Shown piece by piece: positions 17,148 to 23,576 of a stretch of DNA of 64,000 nt; positions within the stretch are counted from its first letter, which is position 1; the number at the start of each line of letters is the position of its first letter. Source of the stretch: Edaphobacter dinghuensis (GTDB taxonomy: Bacteria; Acidobacteriota; Terriglobia; Terriglobales; Acidobacteriaceae). Location of the stretch: assembly GCF_014640335.1 (NCBI RefSeq), contig NZ_BMGT01000003.1, positions 1,015,675 through 1,079,674 of the forward strand, read 5' to 3'. The notes beneath the pieces were generated by a model. It saw nothing but the letters and a program-made list of their open reading frames with translations. It was not told the DNA's origin and ran no database searches. Both the position numbers and the translations under genes were made by a program.

Positions 17148-18400
17148 GTCTTTATGCAGTAGCTTCCGATAATGGCCATAATGAACAAGTAGTAGTTCAT
17201 GGAGTTCGCTATGCCGAAGGACCTGAAGAAAGTAAATGCGGCTCCATAGAGATCACCGCCGGTTATATTAGTCGCATCCTGCGCTGCTCGGCGCTTTCAT
17301 TAGAGGCTAAATCGGACAGCATCGGGATTGATCTCAGCGGATTCCTAGTCATGCCCGGCCTTATCAATGCTCACGACCACTTGGAGTTTGCTCTTTTCCC
17401 GCGTCTCGCCAATCCGCCTTATCGCAATTACATTGAATGGGGAGAGGACATACACGAAAAGTTTCCCGATGTTATAGCAAAGCATCGGGCGGTTCCAAAA
17501 AATTTGCGCGTATGGTGGGGCGGTATACGAAACCTGCTTTGCGGAGCTACAACAGTGAGTCATCACAATCCCCTTTGGCCAGAGATGCAAAGGGATGATT
17601 TTCCCGTGAGAGTCGTTCAGCAATATAGCTGGGCGCATTCGCCGGCACTTGGTGGTGATCTTCGTGCAGCGCATGCAGCCACGCGTGAAAGCAGTCCTTT
17701 TATTGTGCATGCTTGTGAAGGAGTGGATGAACTGGCACGGAAGGAGCTTTGGAGCCTTAATCGATCAGGACTTTTGGACGCCAGGACTGTAATTGTTCAC
17801 GGCCTGGCTATTGACACTGCCGGAGTCGAACTTATGCGGAAGCGCAGAGTCTCGCTGATAGTTTGCCCCTCTTCAAACAATTTTCTTTTTGGCGAGCTTC
17901 CAGACATGGCACTTCTTGGCGGACTTGAAAATGTAGGTTTAGGCAATGACTCTCCGCTAACTGCGGAAGGAGATCTCTTGGATGAAATCCGATTTGCGAT
18001 GCGTTCGTGCGGTATTGAGTCGCACACGGCTTATCATATGGTGACAAAATTTCCGGCTGCCATTCTTAAGTTGAAAGATGGTGAGGGCACAATAAAAGTG
18101 TCTGGGGTCGGAGATCTGATTGCCATTAAAGATAATGGCGGCAATGCCGCAGATAGATTGCGTACGCTTTCGATGACAGACGTAGAATTTGTAATGATCA
18201 AAGGTTGCGTACAGCTTGCTTCAGAGGTGATATTGGAGCGGCTTTCACCGCATACAAAACAAGGATTAGAACCTTTGTGTATCGACGGCACAATCCGGTG
18301 GTTGCGCGCACCAATAAAAGAGCGGTTGCAGAAGACGAAAGAGGCACTAGGTACAAGCGAGATATACCTGGGAAGTCGACAGGTCAGCACACCGGTATAG
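17144..18400 (+). CDS. Amidohydrolase-superfamily metal-dependent hydrolase/deaminase
   Basis: The 418-residue protein carries the mononuclear amidohydrolase ligand set: His-x-His in NAHDHLE, a third His in VHACEG, a fourth in VHGLAI, and the Asp in GLGNDSP. The order and spacing match the cytosine deaminase / ATZ-TRZ / 8-oxoguanine deaminase branch, which acts on N-heterocycles. That fits a pathway starting from a GTP-derived pyrimidine made by the cyclohydrolase upstream (inference). It overlaps the methyltransferase gene by 4 bp. A 128-bp gap without a regulator site separates it from the glycosyltransferase gene. Confidence 0.85.
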   Translation: MSLYAVASDNGHNEQVVVHGVRYAEGPEESKCGSIEITAGYISRILRCSALSLEAKSDSIGIDLSGFLVMPGLINAHDHLEFALFPRLANPPYRNYIEWGEDIHEKFPDVIAKHRAVPKNLRVWWGGIRNLLCGATTVSHHNPLWPEMQRDDFPVRVVQQYSWAHSPALGGDLRAAHAATRESSPFIVHACEGVDELARKELWSLNRSGLLDARTVIVHGLAIDTAGVELMRKRRVSLIVCPSSNNFLFGELPDMALLGGLENVGLGNDSPLTAEGDLLDEIRFAMRSCGIESHTAYHMVTKFPAAILKLKDGEGTIKVSGVGDLIAIKDNGGNAADRLRTLSMTDVEFVMIKGCVQLASEVILERLSPHTKQGLEPLCIDGTIRWLRAPIKERLQKTKEALGTSEIYLGSRQVSTPV

Positions 18401-18528
18401 GAACGATGAAGGTTAGCCGCGTCAACTGGAAGTTAGTTTGTGAACTGTAGGGCCTCCTGAGATACCTCGCGGCACAATACATCCGACTTTTGAGATTGTC
18501 ATTCCTCGTAGAGTAAGGAAAGCAAAAC

Positions 18529-19833
18529 GTGTCACATTTTGGCGTATTGTCTTATAAAGGGACCGGCCATTTGAATCCTCTCATTAGCCTATCTAGGCAG
18601 TTGGTGGTTCGAGGGCATAGAGTGACCTTCTTCCATGATGCCGAACTGGAAGCCCGCATTCGCCCATACGGATTGGGGTTCTCCCCAATCGCCGCGATCA
18701 GCGACAGTATCGGAGAGAACACGTGGGCTAACCGACGGCAAAAGCCTTCTTCAGCCATTCCCATTTTGCTCTATCGGGTACGTCGGACCATCAACGATAT
18801 GGAAAGATTCCTGCGTGGAGCCCCCCAAATACTCGCTCATGCGGGGGTTGATGCCCTCATTGTCGATGAGCTTTCATTCGCTGGACCAACAATAGCTGAG
18901 ATCTTGCACTTGCCCTATTTTGTAATCTCGACTTCCGTACCTCATGATTTTGGGTGGTCTGCTCCCAGTCGAATTGCATCGCGGAAGTCCATTTTCACTC
19001 GAATACAGAACGCGCTGCTGGAGATCTCTGTGTTCCGAATGAAGGGACCCGTTCGTCGTAGGCTAGACAACTTCAGGCGGCAAGTTGGGCTCAGACCAAT
19101 CCGGCAGATCAAACAAACGTTTCCCGAACTTGCACACATAACGCAATTACCGCAGTGCATGGATTTTCCACGGTCAGGGCTGCCTGCTACCTTCCATTAC
19201 ACCGGACCATTCGTAGACGAAGCCGCGAGAATTTCGATGAAGTTCTCGTGGGATCAACTTGATGGACGGCCAATTATTTATGCGTCTTTTGGGACGACTT
19301 TAAAGGGTGATCCGGTAATATTTCGCTTGATTGCCGAAGCCTGCGATGGGCTGGGCGTGCAGTTGGTGATCGCACTCGGCGGTCGTCGTGCTCCCGAGAT
19401 GTTCCATGGTATGCCCGGAAAGCCTTTGATTGTGAAAGATGCTCCACAGCTCGAGATATTGAAGAGGGCAGAGATCGTAGTCACGCATGCCGGGGCAAAC
19501 ACCGTATTAGAAACTCTCATGCAGGGTAAGCCCATGATCGCTATCCCGAAAGAGTTTGATCAACCCGCAATCGCTGCACGTCTCGAGTGGTTGGGAGTCG
19601 CGATAGTGCTGCAATCCACAAAGCTTTCAGCGCAAGAAATCCGTTCAGCACTTGCAACTATACTCAGTGATCCGAGCTATCGGAGTGCAGCGAGAGGCAT
19701 ACAAGCCAAGATTTGCGCGGCACATGGACTAGAACGAGCCGCTGAGCTTATCGAGCAATCAATGGAACGTTATCGAGAAGGCTTCAAGCGTAGCTCCAAG
19801 GCGGAACCTATCACTTGGCGGGAAACAACTTGA
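18529..19833 (+). CDS. GT1 (MGT/YjiC-type) glycosyltransferase
   Basis: The GTG start at 18529 follows AAGGA and gives 434 residues. It has the GT-B layout of macrolide/zeaxanthin-type glycosyltransferases: an N-terminal GTGHLNPLI loop for the acceptor domain and, in the C-terminal half, the UDP-sugar site YASFGTT, KDAPQLEIL, THAGANTVLETL and PKEFDQPAIAARLE. Such enzymes add a sugar from a nucleotide sugar to a small hydrophobic acceptor, which suggests that the product of this gene set is glycosylated. It has no repeat site of its own and probably belongs to the radical SAM operon. Confidence 0.88.
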   Translation: MSHFGVLSYKGTGHLNPLISLSRQLVVRGHRVTFFHDAELEARIRPYGLGFSPIAAISDSIGENTWANRRQKPSSAIPILLYRVRRTINDMERFLRGAPQILAHAGVDALIVDELSFAGPTIAEILHLPYFVISTSVPHDFGWSAPSRIASRKSIFTRIQNALLEISVFRMKGPVRRRLDNFRRQVGLRPIRQIKQTFPELAHITQLPQCMDFPRSGLPATFHYTGPFVDEAARISMKFSWDQLDGRPIIYASFGTTLKGDPVIFRLIAEACDGLGVQLVIALGGRRAPEMFHGMPGKPLIVKDAPQLEILKRAEIVVTHAGANTVLETLMQGKPMIAIPKEFDQPAIAARLEWLGVAIVLQSTKLSAQEIRSALATILSDPSYRSAARGIQAKICAAHGLERAAELIEQSMERYREGFKRSSKAEPITWRETT

Positions 19834-19860
19834 AGACTGTCAAATGACAAGCTAATGACA
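19823..19860 (+). promoter_or_regulatory. Regulator site 8: phased repeats before the GT87 fusion gene
   Basis: Units AAACA (19823), AGACT (19834), TGACA (19845) and TGACA (19856) are each 11 bp apart. The first two overlap the end of the GT1 gene. The next gene starts only 32 bp after the last unit, closer than at the other sites. Confidence 0.7.
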
Positions 19861-19891
19861 ATTCATACTTGAAATCCCGTGATGCTGAGAT

Positions 19892-22003
19892 GTGGATATC
19901 AGGCAGAATCACGGCATCACTTGTTGGATAGAACGCGGAGTACTTTTCCTTTCCCTATGCTATATATGCGTTCATGTCATGCCGCGTGCCTGGAGTAGTT
20001 TGGTTACCGATTTCCCCAACTATTATATGTCTGCACGACTGGCCCATGAGCACTATGACACTTCGCGAATGTATGAATGGACCTGGCTTCAGCGTGAGAA
20101 GGACCAGCACGCCGTCGATGTTCGTGTCATCGGACTGGCGCCTATCACCCCATTCTCGACGTTGGCGATCTGGCCGTTGACAGTCTTTGCTCCGCTAACG
20201 GCTAAACATATTTGGATAGTGTTGAGCCTGACTCTCATCGTCCCGATAAGTTGGATGCTACGCTCGATGACTCATTTGAGTTATCAGCGAATAGCACTGG
20301 CTTTTTCACTGAGCATTCCCCTATACCGTAATCTCGAGTTCGGTCAGTTTTATGTGTTCTTATTACTGTTGATCGTTGCGGCGGCTTGGGCATACTTGCG
20401 AGGGTATCGCGCACTGGCAGGCTCGTTGGTGGCGGTCGCCGCGGCTTGCAAGATTTTTCCGGCCATCTTATTCGTCTTCTTCCTACAACGCAGAGACTGG
20501 CGTGCGCTAATATGGGGTGCAATTACGGGTATAGCTGCCGCCTGCATATCTATCGCTGTCTTTGGCTGGAATGTACATCGCACCTATCTGTTCGAAATTC
20601 TACCTTGGGCTCTACACGGCGAAGCCATGCCGCCGTATGTGCCATCTGCTTCCATTGCAGGTGTGCTGCATCGTTTATTCCTCTTTGAGCCGCAGTGGAA
20701 CCCGCATCCTTGGCATTCTTCTCCGCTATGCTATGCACTGCTGCAGCCCGCATTGCAGATGCTGGTATTGGCGCCTGCAATTCTTCTTATCCGAAGATCA
20801 GATAGCAGCCAAAATCGTATATTGCTGGAGTGGTCTGCTCTGCTAACCGCGTCCCTTACCATCTCTACCATCCCTGCGTCGTATAACTTCGTGATCATGG
20901 TGCTCCCCATGTGCATGACAGCGATGGTGTTGCTCCGAGACCGGCGATATAGATGGCTGGCTGCGTTGTTTTCCGCTTATATCTGTATGGGGCTTCCGGT
21001 GCCCGTCCCACACAGTGCACTGGGATTAGAAATTCTATTGTATGAGCCCAGGCTCCCTTTGATGATCTGCATGCTGTCGGGAATATATGTTCTGCTATGG
21101 CGCGATGGCTCAGTTAGAATTCATGCGCGTGACAGGACTCGCTACGTATGGGCTGCAATCATGGCCACCTCTGTGATTCTCAGTTCACGCTCAGCTTTTC
21201 TTCGAGAACGTGCTGTGCGCGGTGAATATATGTACCGAGTGCCACTGCCGGCTCAGGGATTTCTCAATTCGAATCCACAATCTTCTGGAACAAGCATTCG
21301 CTTTATTGCATTCACCCTGTCTGGATATCATTTGATAACGACGAATAAGAATGCTGTGTCAAACGATCCGCCTGAAGATTCTCCCAATGATGAGCTTTCG
21401 TTCGCCAGCAGTTTCGGGCATGTCTGGGTAGAGCAAGGACTAAGCCCGCATTCGCGGATTGTAGAGATAGGAAAACATTCACGGCTTGCTATTAGCAATG
21501 CCCGTGAACCAATGCTCTCCTCTGACGGGCAGAACCTTGCTTTTATACACGACAATCAAGGCCGGGGGCGATTGATGATGCGGACTGCATTTCAATCCAG
21601 TGTCGCAAACGAAGTTGCGCTCACCCCTTATTCACTGAATGTATATGAGGCAAGTTTTCTTGCCGAAAGAGAATACGCCTTTGCCGCGGTAAATGGGATG
21701 CATTACCCACAAATTTTTCTGACCGATGCAACACACTTAAATGCCCCACTTGCGCTCGGCGAATCTCGCTACCCGGCGTTGTCACCCGATGGGCGCTGGA
21801 TGGCTTACAGCCACTTCGAAGATGGCGTATGGAATCTATGGATTCGCGACCAGCAGACGGGCGTGACACGACGCATTGCCGATGAGCCATGCAATCAGAT
21901 TCAGTCATCTTGGGAAAGTGATTCGAAAACGCTGCTCTACAGCACTGACTGCGGTCGAAGTCTTTGGTTCACCGCAGTATCGCGTCGACGAGTGATTCCA
22001 TAA
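19892..22003 (+). CDS. GT87-type mannosyltransferase fused to a C-terminal beta-propeller (PD40) domain
   Basis: The 703-residue protein starts at a GTG, the first possible start after an in-frame stop. Residues about 1-440 hold about ten membrane segments and the DUF2029/GT87 features: a luminal loop with the acidic TDFPNYYMSARLA and WTWLQREK. These enzymes use polyprenyl-phosphate mannose on the periplasmic side. Residues about 440-703 are soluble and contain PD40/TolB-like blades such as PMLSSDGQNLAFIHD, YPALSPDGRWMAYS and SSWESDSKTLLYS. I do not know this fusion as a standard architecture. The propeller would lie in the periplasm and might hold the acceptor glycan. Confidence 0.75.
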   Translation: MDIRQNHGITCWIERGVLFLSLCYICVHVMPRAWSSLVTDFPNYYMSARLAHEHYDTSRMYEWTWLQREKDQHAVDVRVIGLAPITPFSTLAIWPLTVFAPLTAKHIWIVLSLTLIVPISWMLRSMTHLSYQRIALAFSLSIPLYRNLEFGQFYVFLLLLIVAAAWAYLRGYRALAGSLVAVAAACKIFPAILFVFFLQRRDWRALIWGAITGIAAACISIAVFGWNVHRTYLFEILPWALHGEAMPPYVPSASIAGVLHRLFLFEPQWNPHPWHSSPLCYALLQPALQMLVLAPAILLIRRSDSSQNRILLEWSALLTASLTISTIPASYNFVIMVLPMCMTAMVLLRDRRYRWLAALFSAYICMGLPVPVPHSALGLEILLYEPRLPLMICMLSGIYVLLWRDGSVRIHARDRTRYVWAAIMATSVILSSRSAFLRERAVRGEYMYRVPLPAQGFLNSNPQSSGTSIRFIAFTLSGYHLITTNKNAVSNDPPEDSPNDELSFASSFGHVWVEQGLSPHSRIVEIGKHSRLAISNAREPMLSSDGQNLAFIHDNQGRGRLMMRTAFQSSVANEVALTPYSLNVYEASFLAEREYAFAAVNGMHYPQIFLTDATHLNAPLALGESRYPALSPDGRWMAYSHFEDGVWNLWIRDQQTGVTRRIADEPCNQIQSSWESDSKTLLYSTDCGRSLWFTAVSRRRVIP

Positions 22004-22117
22004 TAGCGAGTTGTGTATCGAGCAAATGTTGAGATTGTGGTTCGCATTTCACTCCCTATGTGTAGGGTTGAAATGCCTCTTCCCATTACTAGTATGAATA
22101 GCTGATATATCAAGTGT

Positions 22118-23203
22118 TTACATCAGAAGGTCGAGTTTCTGTATCGCATCGTGTAGGTTGCGGTAATGTAACTCATAGGTGGGAACATCTGAGAGCGTCT
22201 GTAAAATCTTTTCGTGCTTCTCGCGAATTTCTCCTGCAGAGAAGAGCTCCTGGCAGGTACGTAATGTTGCTGTTCCGGCTGGTAATGTGACAAGTTTCCC
22301 ATTTGCTAAGGGATAGCGGTTCAGATAGACAATCGAATGTACTTTGACTTCAGGTTTAGTACTGATATTCAAATCGTGAAGTTCAGCGATCTGCACTTCA
22401 ATGGACGGTTTCCCCTCCATACGTGGTGTAACGTCCCGGTTCTCCAATTCCGGGAAAAGAGCTTTTGCTTCAGGACGGAAGCGGGCGCGATGAGAGTGTC
22501 CGATGACACGGGGATGATCCGAGTCATTGATCAAATAACAAGTATCATCCGACGTATAGACCCATCCTGCTCGTGCGCATGCATAAGCAAGAGTCGATTT
22601 GCCTGCACCCGAATTGCCGCAGAGCAGAATACCCTTTCCATTTTTGCTGATGCAGGCGGCGTGGATGTCGGTCACGACAGATGCCCCAAGTAATAGATAC
22701 ACAACCTTTTCGAGGAAGTTATATCGAAAGTAAAGCCTATTGCTCAGCGCAGTTTTCTTCAGCCAGATGAAGCTTGTGTAGGTCTTCAGATCGAGTAGGG
22801 CTTGGTTATCTCCATCAGCAACCAGAGAATATAAGTGGTTGTATTCACGCCGAGTGGGTTCGGGGAGACATTTTGAGTTGCCTCCGCTACTGATACCAAT
22901 ACGTACTTGCAGAGTGGTACTCCCTCGGCGTAGGCGCCTGTGTCCGAAACTTTCATTCGCTGCAACCAGGACATCTGGATCATTTGTCATAATCTCAACA
23001 GCGAATCCGAGCGGGTAGAAGGTTCGATGATACGGTAGCTCGAAATCGCAGAGAAGAGCATCCTGCGGCTTACCCGGTGGGGGTACTTTGTCTTTCTTCT
23101 GTGCTCTTGGCCGAACGCGTCTGCCACTCACACTCGAATGATCCTGCCTCCCGTTAATTGGGGCAACTGGCTCTGTCTGAACGGCCAAATCGATTGGCAA
23201 CAT
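22118..23203 (-). CDS. HprK-like P-loop kinase
   Basis: The ATG at 23203 is preceded by GGAG at 5 bp; 361 residues. The N-terminal about 150 residues are family-specific. The C-terminal half resembles the catalytic domain of HPr(Ser) kinase: DIHAACISKNGKGILLCG leads into the P-loop GNSGAGKSTLA, then TSDDTCYLI in place of the HprK Asp-Asp motif. HprK-related kinases in other loci phosphorylate peptides or small acceptors rather than HPr; the target here is unknown. The gene is on the opposite strand to its neighbours and has its own regulator site. It pairs logically with the PF14907-like nucleotidyltransferase (12 kb), since the two families often co-occur. Confidence 0.75.
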   Translation of the reverse strand: MLPIDLAVQTEPVAPINGRQDHSSVSGRRVRPRAQKKDKVPPPGKPQDALLCDFELPYHRTFYPLGFAVEIMTNDPDVLVAANESFGHRRLRRGSTTLQVRIGISSGGNSKCLPEPTRREYNHLYSLVADGDNQALLDLKTYTSFIWLKKTALSNRLYFRYNFLEKVVYLLLGASVVTDIHAACISKNGKGILLCGNSGAGKSTLAYACARAGWVYTSDDTCYLINDSDHPRVIGHSHRARFRPEAKALFPELENRDVTPRMEGKPSIEVQIAELHDLNISTKPEVKVHSIVYLNRYPLANGKLVTLPAGTATLRTCQELFSAGEIREKHEKILQTLSDVPTYELHYRNLHDAIQKLDLLM

Positions 23204-23290
23204 AAGCACTCCGAATCTGAAAAGCTCTTCTGTAGCCCCGTACAGAAGAAAATAACTAGGTCAGAGTTTAGGAAACGGACCGCCCAAACT

Positions 23291-23317
23291 TGTCACCGCA
23301 GCGTAATGGAATTGTCA
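23291..23317 (-). promoter_or_regulatory. Regulator site 9: phased repeats before the HprK-like gene
   Basis: Read toward the gene, the units are TGACA (23317-23313), TTACG (23306-23302) and TGACA (23295-23291), each 11 bp apart. It forms a divergent pair with site 10 in the 370-bp gap before the exopolysaccharide operon. Confidence 0.7.
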
Positions 23318-23430
23318 CGGTTTTGGTCGGGTCACTTTGGGACAACGAGCATGCTGTGGCATCTTGTACCCCTTATGTTGGGTTGACTTCCTGGTGCAGA
23401 AGTTGTGACTTATCGTGGGTTTCATCGGGA

Positions 23431-23468
23431 TAACAAAAGAATGACATTTCGCTGACGAACGCATGACA
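23431..23468 (+). promoter_or_regulatory. Regulator site 10: four phased repeats before the exopolysaccharide operon
   Basis: Units TAACA (23431), TGACA (23442), TGACG (23453) and TGACA (23464) are each 11 bp apart. The last unit overlaps an ATG at 23463 that opens the same frame as the export protein. The repeats therefore argue that this ATG is not the start. A CTACGG element follows about 25 bp after the start of the last unit. Confidence 0.78.
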
Positions 23469-23576
23469 CAGGTGTATCGGTCACTCTTCTACGGTCATAG
23501 ACGAAGAACAACGCCTATGCCTCAATTAGCCAGCTTCGTCGTTTATCGAAACATTATTCCGAGTAGGCCACCGCAT

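Noticed and set aside
18490..18512. TTGTCA upstream of the GT1 gene as another regulator site
   Set aside because: Only one unit is present, in the opposite orientation, without an 11-bp partner.
10038..23203. Lasso-peptide cluster
   Set aside because: HprK-like kinase and PF14907-like nucleotidyltransferase are present, but no lasso cyclase, protease or precursor was found.
23463..23576. ATG at 23463 as start of the SLBB export protein
   Set aside because: It overlaps the last repeat of regulator site 10, and the signal peptide begins at the ATG at 23577.
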